Source: Globomyces pollinis-pini (lineage: Eukaryota > Chytridiomycota > Chytridiomycetes > Rhizophydiales > Globomycetaceae). From it: 58,886 bases of DNA. Location of the stretch: assembly GCA_025399215.1 (NCBI GenBank), contig MU621154.1:1-58886 (forward strand), in the 5' to 3' direction. A model generated the notes under the pieces. That model was not told the origin of the DNA, made no database searches, and worked only from the letters and a program-made list of their open reading frames with translations. Positions 45,383 to 58,069 of this stretch are shown here, piece after piece (positions within the stretch are counted from its first letter, which is position 1; each line of letters starts with the position of its first letter). Position numbers and translations under genes: made by a program.

Positions 45383-48300
45383 ATGACGATGACTTCTCTC
45401 ACTGAACTTTTAAACAACACTCTGGCTGGAGGTAGATGCCAGAAAATATTCTTATATTATAGGTAATGGGAATTGGTCTTTGATAAGCTAGATACCAGGA
45501 TCATTGATGCTGCTCAGGCACAATTGGATGCTTATTCAAAGGAAAACTTTGTATGAATTAAATCATACCATTCTAATCTTTATAGCCTCAATTCATCTCA
45601 TTGCTTTGTCAGGAGTTTTCAAATGATCAGCAACAACCACATACTCGACAAGCGGCAGGTTTATTGGTCAAGAATCAATTGGCTACCAAAGTATCGCTCT
45701 TTTGTTTTAACTGTAGAATTTTGAGCGACAAGGTGAATTGACTCTTCGTTGGTTGGCTTTGGAAGAGAATTTACGAATTCAAATTAAATTGTCAGTAAGA
45801 CAATTATAGTTCACCCTAGGTTATTCAAACTCTTCATTCAGCATCTCATTTATGCGGGACTACGGCTGGACAGGTAAACCAGTACGAGCCATTAATGTTA
45901 GATTATTGCTGCTATTGCCAATATTGAACTAGTTCAAGGAATGTGGCTTGATCTGATACCCATTCTTCTTAAATGCGTCAAAGAAGCTCAAACCCCGTTG
46001 GCCAAAAAATGTTCTTTACAATGTATTGGGTTCTTGTGTGAATCACCCGTAACTTTTCTATTCCACTAAAATGATAGCAATTAAGTAATGCTTTGTCTTC
46101 GCAATCGAATGCTATATTAACTGCGATTGCAGAAGGTGCGCGAAAGGAAGAACAAAGGTATGAACAGTTAAATAATTGATGGTAGTGACGAAGTTCGTTA
46201 TACCGCTTTACAAGCGTTGATGAATTCCTTAGAGTTCATTCGAGAAAACTTCAATCGAGAGGTAGTCTGCTATGTAAATCTCAAAACTAGGATGAAAGAA
46301 ATTATGTCATGCAAATTGTTTGTGAAGCTACACAACGCGAAAATTCACCTGAAGTTCAAGTTATTGGTTTTGAGTGCTTGGTTAAAATTGTTACCATCTA
46401 CTATGATTGTATGTCTGTTTACATGGAAAAGGCTTTATATGGGGTAATTTTGATTTCCTGCTCATTTTCTAGTTGACTGTTATGGGTATGCGTCACGACA
46501 ATGAGAAGGTTGTTTTACAAGCCATTGAATTTTGGTCAAACATTTGCGAAATCGAATATGATCGCGCATTGGCTTATCAAGATGTAATTCCCATAAAGTA
46601 CTAATATTAGGGTGATACTTCTTCTCCTATGTTGGGATTCGCCACTGCAGCTATGTCTGATATCACCCCTGTTTTACTGTGGGTTATGACCAAACAGGAA
46701 GAAGATGATGATGCTGACGAATGGACTCCTTCAATGGCTGCCGCTACCTGTGTCCAATACTTGAGTAATGTTAGTGGATCCGCAATTGTGCCATTTGTCT
46801 TACCTTTTATTCAAGAGAACATTCAAAACCCTGATTGGAAATTTAGAGACACTGCTTGTATGGTTTTTGGTTCCATTATGGATGGTCCAGATCCTACAGA
46901 AATGGGACAATTAGTTTCCATGGTAAATTTGATGTGATTTATTTTTATAGGCACTTCCTGTTATTATTCAATTGATTTCCGATCCAGTACCGAATGTTAA
47001 GGACACCGCTGCCTGGACTCTGGGTAGAATTTGTGAAAATCTACTTGAAATCATCAAACCAGAAGAGTTTGAAATGATTGTTAACGCATTAATTACTGGG
47101 CTTTCTGATAACCCAAAAATTGCTGCCAATTGTTGTTGGGGGATCATTTCAATTGCAGAAAGACTTGGCAAGAAATCCGAAGACGATCAAACTTGTGAAC
47201 TATCTCGCTACTTTGAACCATTATTAAATGCATTAATGACTGCTGCTCAAAGGTATTCTATGATGCAAACTAAATATTTTTTCAGACCAGGTCAAGATTA
47301 CAACTTCCAACAATCTGCATATGAGGCTGTTTCGATTTTGATTGAAAGCAGTACACCAGATGTATCCGCAGTGGTAAACAACCTTGCACAAGTAGTTGTA
47401 CAACAACTGACTGCTTCATTGGGCAATTTACAAAATTTAGTGGGTGATGATGAGATTCGGGCTCATTATCAAAATCAATCCAACTTATGTGGGATTTTTA
47501 CAAGTGTGATTCATTATAACCCAGCCCCAATCCGTATGTCTGCTGATCTGATTATGCAGACACTCTTAAGTGTCATTAGCAATGCTTCCAAGAACTCTAC
47601 CGTAAAGGAAGAAGCTTATGTAGCAATTGGAGCTTTAGCAGGTGCTGTGGAAGGCGACTTTATCCGTTATACAGATACTCTTATGCCGTTTATCTTTCAA
47701 GCATTGTCAAATCACGAAGATCATGCTGTTTGTACCATTGTGCTCGGTATTGTCGGTGATATCTGTAGGGCTTTGGGTGATCAAGTAATGCCATATTGTG
47801 AACCTTTGATCAATGCTATTGGTGTTTTGTTACAATCGCAGGAAATTCATCGTAAAATTAGACCTGCTTGTCTTTCCACTATTGGGGATATCTCATTAGC
47901 TATTGGAGGTCGTTTTGAAGTTTATGTCCATCCAGCCATGGGTATTATCAATGAGATTTCCAATCAATTGGCATACATTCCTTTGGTATATTTCTTCTTT
48001 TGTTGACCATTAGAATACCAATGAGCAATACGATTACATTATGGATACACGTGAAGCTATTGCTGAGGCTTATGTTGGTATTTGCCAAGGGTTGAAGCAA
48101 GCCGAAAAGGGAATGGTCTTGATCAATTATGCTCAACAACTCTTTGGATTTTTGGAAACTGCAGCAGCCGAACCTGACAAGGAAGAAGTTTATGTGAAAG
48201 CCATTCTGGGACTTTTAGGGTAATTAGTTTGTAATATTAATGTTGGTAGTGATTTGGCGGATACCATACCAGTCGGTCATTTAAAACTCTTTTTTGGTGC

Positions 48301-48412
48301 TGAATGGGTTTCTCTTTTCCTCCGTCAGGTGAAAACTGATAGAAATTGCAGTCCTGACACCAAAGCTTTTGCCAAATGGGTCAGAGAACTTGTTCGACGA
48401 CAACTCGCATAA
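45383..48412 (+). CDS. KAP95: Importin subunit beta-1
   Basis: Fifteen exons give about 864 residues; intron sites are 45432-45491, 45551-45585, 45691-45716, 45795-45819, 45874-45901, 46049-46077, 46158-46185, 46262-46290, 46444-46472, 46584-46610, 46923-46950, 47253-47285, 47986-48013 and 48220-48249. The chain is a colinear HEAT-repeat solenoid of the expected length: T-E-L-L-N-N-T-L near the start, C-E-S-P, the acidic loop E-E-D-D-D-A-D-E-W that contacts importin alpha, D-T-A-A-W-T-L-G-R-I-C, and Y-F-E-P-L-L-N-A-L. Role: carries importin alpha with NLS cargo through nuclear pores; released by Ran-GTP. The first intron (60 nt) is a 31+29 stack joined at AG|GT. Confidence 0.95.
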
Positions 48413-48591
48413 TTATTCTTCCAAGTGTTTTATTACCCCTATATTATCTTCTACTTACCTTATATCTCTCTATGTCTCTCTATCTCTTAACTACTACCTA
48501 TTCCCTGTTTTTCATACATCATATATCTCTTTAAATAAAATAAATGCTTGGACTATATTTGATTGTTTTCATGAAGGTTTATTTAAAGCAC

Positions 48592-51051
48592 TTAAAGCTT
48601 GTACAATTTTGAGTATCGACTAAGAGCCCAAATGGGGAACACGAATTTGTAATTTGGGTAACTGATCATACAATTCTAAAGCAAGTTAAAAAGCCATTAC
48701 TATTAAACCTTATTAAATACCCCTTCAATATTTTCTTGTAGCCATTCACCATTTGGCCTTTGTCGAGATTGCAACAACTAAGTAATTAGAGTGTATTGTC
48801 ATAGTACTTGTATTCCTGCATCGATAACAGATTTTTTCGGATATTTAGCAGCCATTAATGCTAACACCACCCATGCCGTTTGAACAACTTGAGATTGAAC
48901 CGAATTATTCCATATTCCAGTTTCACAAGATTTATAAGTTTCACCCCAACCACCATCAATCATTTGTTTTTCAACGATAAAGTTACAAGCTTTTGCTACA
49001 GTTTCACTAAAAATCAAATATTGAAAAACCGAATACCTGTTTTCATAATTTTCACCTACACTAGCCAAACTTTCCATTGCGAAAAACATTGCATAAGTAA
49101 AACAAATACCCCAGCTACCATAGAACGATCCATCAGGTAGTTGGGCACGTTTAATGAACTGAATTGATCGTTCTACTGTTTTTGAAATTTCATCTTTTCG
49201 ATGGTTTGGATAATATTTGCTGAAAGTCGTTAATCCAAGTACAACAGCCGTAGTGCATTCAATATAACTGTATTCGACCATGATTTTACCAAATACTTGT
49301 GCTGGATTTAATTGTTCCAACCATTCGGGTCCTCTTTGGCATTCATAACTGGCAAATCCACCGTCAGTATTTTGCATGGATAACAGAATATTTACAGAAT
49401 CAAATAGCCTCTCATCACTGATAGGATTTTGGATGAAATCGTACTTGTTTTGAAGTAGCAGTACAGTTTTTAACCCTTCAGCGGTGCAGTCGGATACAGT
49501 ATAACTTTGATGTCTGGTAGAAAATGGCCAGGCACCTTTGGAGATGTGACGAAAACAAGAATCTATATTATCCATATCATGTTGAATCTAAATGTGAGAC
49601 TTTTGGTCTTACTTGACTGATATCTATAAAATCATAGCTTTTTAATATCATTGGTTGAAAATCTTTCTCCAAAACTAAATCTGCTTCTATAGCCGCTTGA
49701 ACAACAAAGGCGGTATCCCAAAGCTGTGAACCATTTGTACCATTCATCATCATTCCTTCGTTACTCATCCACATAAAATCTGGTATCCGAGATACATGTT
49801 TTGCAAACGTTTCAGACTCTGGCCCATCAACAATCCATACAATCAACTATTTTTATCCTTAATATTTATAGGGTGTACCATGTTCATAGCTTTATTTACT
49901 GGGCCAATATCCAAGAAATCTGTATTTGAATCTTCATATCGTATTTGCCTTAATGCTTCATCCAATGCTTTTTGACGTATAATTCCATTTGGTAGTTTTT
50001 CATAAACATTAAGAATCCCTATATCGTTAGCAATTCAATTCAATTACCATTTAAAAAATTCATCAACGATGAGGTTGGTGAGAAGTTATCCACTTCGGCC
50101 ACATTGTCTTTTTGGTTGGGCCAATTAATTTCATCATATGGTGTTACATATAATTCGTCTCGGAGAGACAGAATCAGATCATCAACAGGTGCTTGATATC
50201 TAATTCCATACAGATATGCCATTGGAATATACACCATTCTGGTGTGGCACCACAACTTTCCAGGATAGAATGGCATAAATTCCGGTAATAATCTAAATAA
50301 TAAGTCACAAAAAGTTACAATAGTTCGGAAGGGATGGGTGTATTCCCTTCCCAATCATAAACATTCAAAACTGACAGCCAAAACTTTCCCCACGCTGGTG
50401 CTCCTACTGCACCACCTACCAAACCTTCAATAAAACAATATTTACCTAGGTGCCAAAGAGTTTCCCTAGCTCTCATGCAAACAGGATCATCAGCTGGAAC
50501 ACCCAATAATCTCAACGCGACGTAATTCAGACTGGTACCAAAAACTGTAGATACCCCTTCAATATGTCTAACATTAATATGACTGATTATCTTACATTCC
50601 CCATCCACCGTCTGCCTTATTTGCCCGAGATTTAAGGTAACGAATCATTTCAACCTCATAACCAGCAGGATAAGGAGTTTTCGTAATGTACATTGAAATC
50701 ACCAATCCTGAATTTGTTAGAAAGCAGTAATTCAAGTACCAGGCATGAGAAACAGTGGACCACCATATTCTCCCGCAAAGTGCCCATCAGCAGTTTGTAA
50801 TTGCTTCAAAAACTTCAATCCATTTCTAGCTGAATCTAAAGTACTTTTTGGTTTCTTTAATGTTGTAGGATCCTGTCAAAGGGTTTAATTATTTGGTATC
50901 ATGATACTTGCAAGATTCCTAGCCAATACTTTTCCAAAAACGATTGAGGATTCTCCTTTTGATCTTTCTTTTCTTCTAAATAACTCCAGGTTTGCCTTCC
51001 TTGATCTACAGACAATCTCCAATTTTTTAACTCTGAGGCAAATTCAACCAT
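48592..51051 (-). CDS. ERG7: Lanosterol synthase (oxidosqualene cyclase)
   Basis: Twelve exons with eleven introns of 25-35 nt give about 709 residues, the usual length. The catalytic acid lies in V-S-D-C-T-A-E-G, and repeated QW-type motifs are seen ([24 protein letters not shown]). Further blocks are [42 protein letters not shown] and the C-terminal [14 protein letters not shown]. Role: cyclisation of (3S)-2,3-oxidosqualene to lanosterol on ER membrane or lipid droplets, the first sterol ring step. Convergent with importin beta. Every splice joint restores a family block. Confidence 0.96.
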
Positions 51052-51349
51052 TGAAAGTGGTGAAAAAATCAAAGATTGTCATTCAATGAAAAGCTGCATG
51101 ATCACTGCATTCTATACAGTACAGTATTATAATAGCTTTGACTTGAACTTGCTACTAATTGAATGGTATCCAAATAATGGATTCTGCCCATTCTCAACTC
51201 ATTAGATACTTACTAATTATCGTAATATAATTTCCAAGATATTCAAGATATTTTCCGGTAAGTTTTTAGTTTTGAGTGTGTCATTGGTTTTGTTTGTGGC
51301 GGTTCGTGTCATTAAATCCAATTCTGAACTTCTTTCCCTTTCAACAAAC

Positions 51350-51561
51350 ATGAGTAAGTTCATTGGATTTAACTAATGGATTTAGATAGAGTTCGATATC
51401 AGTTTGCTTCAAGGAAAATAAGAAATTCATTCCTGGATAATTATCAGAATGAAGTGCGCTCACAGAAGCAGTTTTTGATTCAGAAGAGGTGTAAGGAAGC
51501 TAGGCATAAGCTCATGTGGAGTAGAAGAGGGTGTAAGGTTTTTACAATTGATAATGGTTAG
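51350..51561 (+). CDS. Very small basic protein, unknown
   Basis: Two exons, the first only four bases (ATG plus one), joined across a 32-nt intron (51354-51385), give 59 residues rich in Arg, Lys, Gln and Asn (R-Y-Q-F-A-S-R-K-I-R-N-S-F, then C-K-E-A-R-H-K-L-M-W-S-R-R-G). The composition resembles small nucleic-acid-binding or ribosome-associated proteins. No family recognised. The model depends on the splice call and lies 299 bases from the ERG7 start on the other strand; that gap (51052-51349) shows nothing else. Confidence 0.5.
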
Positions 51562-51692
51562 ATCTTTCTGTTTGCTCCCCGCAGCATCAACCTCACGTTC
51601 GATTCTCATTCTTAAGTGCGTTAAAATCAATCATCAACGTTGATGAAAGAAATCACAAACACACACCGAAGCTAAAAGTCAATATCCAACGA

Positions 51693-52543
51693 ATGGATTC
51701 AAATAAATCCCTAGATTCTGCTTCTTCAATCGATACCAAATATTCCACTGGATTTTCTGAAAATGGTGATAAATCTTTCAAACATCATAGATTAGCAAAC
51801 TGGAAATCAAATCAAATTACCACCAAATATAGTGCTAATGCACGTTGGGAAAGGATACGAAAATCACAGAGAGCGAAAAGATGGGATATTATTGATTCAA
51901 AACGTGGAAACCCTTATCATGTCGATTTTAAATATGCCAACTTGGGGAATTATTTGAATATCACAATGGAGTATAATGAAGGGTTGGAGCAATGTTCTTG
52001 CCAGAAAGTTATTTACCCATCTAACATTACATTGGACAATGTAAAGATTAAACTGAATACTTTTGTAAAAGAACCAGCAACTGATTATCAAAAATTTATT
52101 TTTGGTCGAGCAGAAAACTTGGTCAAATGCCAATTTGAGCAGTATGGTATAACGATGGATTTATATCGAACTCGCGAAGAAGGGTTTACAACAGAAGTAT
52201 TTGTGGATTATCAAGATGATGTAGTAGCATGCCAAGAGTTTGTTTTAATGAAGAAGTATCTTTGGTTGGAAAGTCTTGTGGTTGCTGCAAAATTTCGACA
52301 TCGTGGAATTGGGAAATCTCTTGTAAATAGGTATAATTCTGCTTTATTTTAACCTTAGGTTGATCGGCATTTCAACCACAATGCGTAAATCATTACTGCT
52401 ATTTAGTGTGATGGAAACTATACCATTTTACTTGTCCTGTGGATTATTCCCTTCAACAAATTGTAAGTTTCAGTCAAAACTAACAAAAAGTCTCGCAAGT
52501 GGATGAACATGGTGGGAGATTTATGGAGTTTGCTTGTAGTTGA
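51693..52543 (+). CDS. GNAT-family N-acetyltransferase of unknown substrate
   Basis: Three exons (introns 52331-52358, 52463-52490) give about 264 residues. The N-terminal ~70 residues are polar and basic. The GNAT core shows W-L-E-S-L-V-V-A-A-K-F-R-H-R-G-I-G-K-S-L-V, where R-x-x-G-I-G is the acetyl-CoA pyrophosphate loop, followed by a helix and F-Y-L-S-C-G-L-F-P as the final strand region. There is no signal peptide. The substrate cannot be predicted. The 149 bases before 51693 show nothing else. Confidence 0.75.
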
Positions 52544-52646
52544 TTGGATTTACGTTATGGAATGACTCTGGAGTATTCCTAAACTTTCGTTGTATCCGTT
52601 TTTATCATTAAAGTTATATTATTGTTTGAATTTGGTTCGTTCGCAA

Positions 52647-53788
52647 TTAAGTTTTATATATCACAGTGCAGTTGAACTCTAACTCTCTATACAAGGTTAA
52701 GTGTCTGTTCTTTGAAATATCCAAAACTTTTAAGCGGGTGTCCCTGAGGCATTTTAAACCAACAATTGTAAGTAACTGAGAATCTACTAATCCTAATATC
52801 TTAACATTGCTCTTCTGTAAAAGTTTACTGAGTTGTGATAGAATGGAATTTGTTATCATCGAACCTATACAGAAATTAAAGATGATCGGCAATGAAAGTA
52901 CCTTCAATATAAAATTCAACCAGACTACTAGATGTCTTTATAAGTGTTAATATATCATCATTTGATATTATTGGAGGACAAACAAAAATAAATTTAGTTA
53001 AGTATTGATATTTGATTGACTCTACTGATACGTGGACATGTTTAAGACACATCCTCTGTAAAGGCACTCCCACGAGCGATAAATCATCCACATCATTCCC
53101 TCTATTCCTTTTGTGTGTTCGAGGTTTTTCAATCCGAATATCTTTTAGAAAAACACCATGCATCTCTAGTTGTATTGGATTAGGATATATTGAAACAATC
53201 CACAAACTCTTCAAACGAGGACAGCAACGATTAATTATGCTAGATACCGCACGTTCAGTGTTCAAATCCAAACCATCGATATGTAAAAACGTCAAATTTG
53301 AACAACTACCCAGTAAAAGATGGATATCAGGTGGAAGTATTCGGTGACAGTTGATTAAGACTAAGTCTGATAAGTGATTCATTCCGTTTGACTTATATGA
53401 TAAAAAACTGTTGAACTGATGAAGGAATGAGGTATTAATGTAAGATTGATAACCTGAACAATAAAATTAGTTTGATATGCATTAGAACCTAAATGCATTT
53501 AGAAGTGCAATTCAAAAGACCTGCTAAGGCGCTTGTATCAAATCGCTTAATAAATCTGCCGGGATGAGTTAGTTCACGATTGATCCTAAATCTGGTTATC
53601 TGATAAAGGTGATTCAAGAGATGTGTAATATTTTTCTTAGTCACTTTAAAGTCACTCCAAATAAAGCGTGAAGTGACTTGATACCACTTTTTAGAAAGCA
53701 AGGAAGCTGAGCGTAAATCTGAATCCGACAAGTATTGCAAGATCATTACCATTGCGTGAGTTGGATAATCATACTCCTGATTGGACAT
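52647..53788 (-). CDS. F-box/LRR-like protein
   Basis: Four exons (introns 52865-52901, 53416-53453, 53489-53520) give about 344 residues. Residues ~8-45 form an F-box: A-M-V-M-I-L-Q-Y-L-S-D-S-D-L-R-S-A-S-L-L-S-K-K-W-Y. Irregular leucine-rich repeats follow (L-S-D-L-V-L-I-N-C-H, L-T-F-L-H-I-D-G-L-D-L, L-K-V-L-D-I-S). Family role: F-box proteins link substrates to Skp1-cullin ubiquitin ligases. The target is unknown. The C-terminal end is uncertain, as a donor near the last 15 codons could extend it. Confidence 0.75.
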
Positions 53789-53947
53789 TCCAGATTACTG
53801 AACTGATTTTTTTGTAAAAATTTAACCTTCAAGAACAAGCCTTTTATCCATTCAAATTTATTGATTTTCTTCTTAAAAATTGAAGATTAAAATCCTTGGC
53901 TTTTGTGGCAATCAACGTTCCCTCGTGGATAACTTTTACCCTTAAAC

Positions 53948-55079
53948 ATGCAGAAAACATCACACAGTGAAGCAATGAATAAATCAGTGCATAATTTAAC
54001 AGGTATACTACCTTGGTTCATTTGGAAATAGCACCTAGAGTAAGAACTGGATGTAAAGCTTGTCAAAGTCGAAGAGAAGCAGCATCAATCGAGAGGGAAA
54101 GAGATGGTCATCAAAGAAAACAGAGAAGTATATCGAACGCTACAATTGATCGTTTGGCAACCCCGAAGAGGCAGAATTCAGTCTCACAGTTAAACTTATC
54201 CACCAGCAAAATTCCAACTGGAGATGCCGTATCTAGATATCCTAGATCAGTCAGTAGAAATAGTTCAGTTGCTTCACTAATTCCGATACCCATTAGGCGA
54301 GGTATACTCAGATGTATGTTTGACTTTTAGAGTCATCTAACCAGAGTTGTAACCATTCTACAATGTCGCTGGATGAATCAAACGTGAGCATATCAGACCA
54401 AGAAATTTCATCTGATGTTAAATCTGTGGTGGAAGTGGTTAAAGAAACTAAACTCGAACCTGATATTGTGAAACAACTACAATTGCAATTGGATACAAAT
54501 ACAGTAAACGATTTAAATCTGTCTCCAAATAGTAGTACCACCATTTCTAGCGCACCGTTCGACAAGGCTGCACATGCTGAACTGGTTCAGCGGAAGAGAA
54601 TCTACCGACAAAGAAACTTAATGGTAATGAGAGATTTAGGTGGTTTAACGCAGCTGCTTTCTGCGAAAAATGATGAATTATTGTCAATCCACAAGTTATT
54701 ATCACATGTTAGCGAAAGTGATGATAAAGAATACATGAATGAACCTAGAGATATACGATTAACGAGATTAAAGCTGGATTATATTTCTACCGCTAGAGAT
54801 ATTTATGATATATCTTCTAATATTGTTATTTCATGGCATCCCGTTGCTTTGCGTTGTACAGACAAAACTCTCTCTAAATCACTTCAAGATTCCTTATCAA
54901 AAGTCGAAGTACTGAATACCCAATTTCGTTCTGTCACAAATCGAAATGAAAATTGCAAAGAAGACTTTGATGAATCCAAACAATTAATTGCTTGTTCACA
55001 CAATGTGGTGGTAGCTGGATTAGGTGCTTTACGGGACTTAGAAGCAGCACAGGTTCGGCTTGATGAGATCGAGGCTTAA
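53948..55079 (+). CDS. Uncharacterised protein, basic/Ser-rich then helical
   Basis: Three exons (introns 54003-54031, 54302-54330) give about 357 residues. The first third is basic and Ser-rich with T-G-C-K-A-C-Q-S-R-R near residue 25. The middle is acidic, and residues ~200-357 are strongly helical with charged heptad-like spacing (R-K-R-I-Y-R-Q-R-N-L-M-V-M-R-D-L; S-L-S-K-V-E-V-L). This suggests a coiled-coil or structural protein. There is no membrane segment. Family not recognised. The gap from the F-box start (159 bases) is presumably a shared divergent promoter. Confidence 0.7.
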
Positions 55080-55215
55080 AATATTCTAATTCAGAAATAA
55101 ATGTTACCAATCCATCACATTAACAGTTGATAAAGAAAAAAATTATTTTAATCATAGGTCTCTGATATGAATCTTAGATGAAATATCTTATTTTTAACCA
55201 AACATATATTAAATT

Positions 55216-56725
55216 CTAAAGTCCAATATTGTAATGAAACCTGGTGCCATCTGGACTAGATTCATGGCAAGTTTTCAAAATGAATTCTCCCAAGTCATCT
55301 GGACCAGAGTAGAAAACACCAACATCCATTGCAAGATGATTTTGCTGTACCATAGAGAATATTTGATGCCAAGAAGAAGCCCCAATATTGCTTAACGGTA
55401 TCTGATCTTTCCCACTCTCAAAGTCAGTCACCTTTGGCGTTTGAAATATGATCTGAAGTGATTCGGATTGCAGTGGATTTACTAATTTAGAAAACCAGTC
55501 AAATTTCTATTTGTTAGTCAGCAGAAAATATACTTTAATATCTTTGGCAGACCATACAAAATACACCTGCTTAAGTTTGGTTACAGACTGATCTGGGTAC
55601 TTTAACAAATAGCTTATGCTTTTCAATGTAGATGCATATGGGATTACATTATCATCAGTAGCAATCAAAATTGCTATCTCTTGATTTAATATGCCGTTTG
55701 ATGGTTGTCCAAAACATCCCTCAATTAAAACCTTTGGCAAAGTTCTTGCTGGCTGTAAGTGCTGTTCTTCCTTTGAGCCGAAACGTCCACCTAGCTGTTG
55801 GGCGAATGACATAGTCCAATCACCTACTACTCGCATATGAATAGATAGGTGATCGTCAAAAGGAGAAGATGTTAGGGTAAATGGATGCCATTCTGTAGAA
55901 CTAATCTCCGGACAGCAAATAAAGATATATTGAGCTGTTTGAGGATTAAAGAATTCTTTTTTGAAATGAATCTCTACAACGTTTGATGGATGCTGAATGA
56001 CTTTAATGATATCCACGGAACGGCGAGATCTCAATTCCCGATACATAACTTCAAACAAATAAATTAGACCTGATATAATCCAAGAAGACCACAAAGAAGT
56101 TTCATTATCTCTACATCGATAAAATCCAAGAGATCCAAAGCATCCAAAGCTTGTGTGAAAAAACAGAGCAACATAGAGTATAATGTAAAGCCGATGAGTA
56201 ATCCAGAACCAATTAAAACGATTAACCTTGAGGTTGCCATAACAAAATATAGACATTACAAGTAAAGAGATAATAGAAATTAACCCTGTGATTCCCGATC
56301 CATTGGCGAGTAATACATCCAAAATTGAATTGAAATAGTAATTGGACTGGTAAGTAACTAAATAACCAACCACATGAACGAGTGACCAGAAACATATGCT
56401 ATATCCAATCCATGAATGGAATGTACTGTGTTTGTCATATGGTATTACAGGACCAAGAAATGTTCCTCTAACTAAATTGATGATGTTCCGACAGACGGTA
56501 AACAGAATAATACCGAGAAGTATATTCAAGACATTTGATGCAGAACTTGCAATCCACATACCAGCACCGCTATTTATAGATATTCTAGGACAAACTAAAA
56601 AGTACAATCCCTGAGCTGCACACCATAGAAATGCAAGAAATTGCCTTTTGCCTGATAGAGTTAATGAACATTTCCTTCTTACCTTTGTTTTCCATCCAAT
56701 TATTTCCTTGGAACTTTACAGTCAT
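55216..56725 (-). CDS. NADPH oxidase (NOX family), atypical NADPH loop
   Basis: Three exons (introns 55507-55533, 56652-56682) give about 483 residues. About six membrane helices carry the paired haem histidines: H-S-W-I-G-Y...H-V-V-G-Y in the third helix region and H-R-L-Y-I-I-L-Y...F-F-H in the fifth. The FAD motif is H-P-F-T-L-T-S-S-P, and a G-x-F-G-Q-P segment follows. The order R-N-I-I-N-L-V-R-G-T-F-L and the tail V-G-V-F-Y-S-G-P...P-D-G-T-R-F are typical of fungal NoxA/NoxB. The usual G-I-G-V-T-P NADPH-binding loop is replaced by T-D-D-N-V-I-P, and the chain lacks the common terminal Phe. Family role: superoxide production at membranes. Confidence 0.87.
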
Positions 56726-57199
56726 TTCAAATTTGAACTGTTTAAGAAACTATTTGAGCTGTAATTTCATTGAAGCCTTTTAATACGAAACAGGAAATAT
56801 TTGTTCTTTGAGTTAATTAAAAATGACAGAAAGACAGACACATTTTTGATTAATTGGTAAATGGATTCAAATAGTCAAAGATTTTGTAATAATTACCGGA
56901 AATTGGCGGAAATTGATGTAAATCATTTCAATATCAAAACATCAAAAAATAATGAAATACAGATTCAGTTACACTTTTTAAGCAAGAAAGTCATTTTCAT
57001 TAAATTCGTACGTTTGGTATGATAGTTAACATTAAATCTCACTACTAATATTCGCTAAAAGTAGCAACGTGCAGTAACAGGATTCGTCGAACATCTGGCT
57101 TCTCTGTTAATTTTAAAGAGTCTAGCAGTATCCAGTATGAGACTGTGCTTTTACTAAACTCAAGAAGATTCGAGTATTTGTGGGGTAAAGTCTCATCAG
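56726..57199. other. Intergenic region between divergent genes
   Basis: AT-rich sequence with no coding pattern; it should hold the promoters of the NADPH oxidase (minus) and the EEP hydrolase (plus). Confidence 0.5.
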
Positions 57200-58069
57200 A
57201 TGTTTCAGAAATTCAGGTTGCAATCTTTTTCATGTTCAATGACATCCAAAGGCAATATCATTTACCCTCAGACATTTGTAAGAACTCCAGGTGACAGAGT
57301 ACCTGATTGCAGCGAATATCAGAGAATTACAACGCATCATGCAAATATTAATGGATTAATACCAGTTAAAAAAGCGTCTCATTTTCGTTTTGTTTCTCTC
57401 AATGTTCATTACTGGGAAGATTGTGACGGATATTCAAATCAACGAGAGGTGTTCAGCATTTTGTCAAGTCTAACTCCCAATTTTGCTGCCCTCCAAGAAG
57501 TTACTTCATGTCTCAATCCGGATGAAAAAATGATAATTGATATGCAGAAAGAATCTAATTTGACATCCCCCTACTTTTCATCTGATGTATCAACTTGGAA
57601 GGAACTCGGCAATGCTGTGTTTTTTCAAGGGTATGAACCCCTAACCAAAGATTCTATTAATCTTCGCTGGGAAAGGAGTGCATTGATACATCAATTCTCT
57701 ATCAACAATTTTGCATTTGTTGCTGTAAATTTACACCTTGACGTATCAGATGAAGATATTCGACAGAAGCAAATTAATCACGTCCTGCGTATTCTTGACA
57801 ATACTACAATCCAGAACCAGATAATAATGGGTGATTTTAATTCACTATTTGATAGTCAAATTCTCAAGTCATGTCTTGCCAAAGGATTTGTAGATGTCTT
57901 TGACGTCCTCTCTTGGCATAAGCCACACTATACTTGTTGGACTGGGACAGTTGTCGATTTCATTTTAGTACGTGGTGATGATATAAAAGCCAGAATCAGT
58001 GGTGCATATGTTTTTCACAACAGTGCTAGTGATCATCTTCCCATAATCACTGATATTGACTTGACCTGA
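57200..58069 (+). CDS. Endonuclease/exonuclease/phosphatase-family hydrolase
   Basis: A single exon of 289 residues. EEP-fold motifs are in order: F-V-S-L-N-V-H, A-L-Q-E-V (metal-binding Glu), a central strand with V-N-L-H-L-D-V-S-D-E-D-I-R, M-G-D-F-N-S, V-D-F-I-L-V, and S-D-H-L-P-I with the catalytic Asp-His pair. The fold serves DNases, AP endonucleases, inositol phosphatases and sphingomyelinases, and the substrate is not evident here. There is no signal peptide from the first Met, and a second Met (residue 14) is a possible start. The lack of introns is unusual in this window. Confidence 0.8.
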   Translation: MFQKFRLQSFSCSMTSKGNIIYPQTFVRTPGDRVPDCSEYQRITTHHANINGLIPVKKASHFRFVSLNVHYWEDCDGYSNQREVFSILSSLTPNFAALQEVTSCLNPDEKMIIDMQKESNLTSPYFSSDVSTWKELGNAVFFQGYEPLTKDSINLRWERSALIHQFSINNFAFVAVNLHLDVSDEDIRQKQINHVLRILDNTTIQNQIIMGDFNSLFDSQILKSCLAKGFVDVFDVLSWHKPHYTCWTGTVVDFILVRGDDIKARISGAYVFHNSASDHLPIITDIDLT

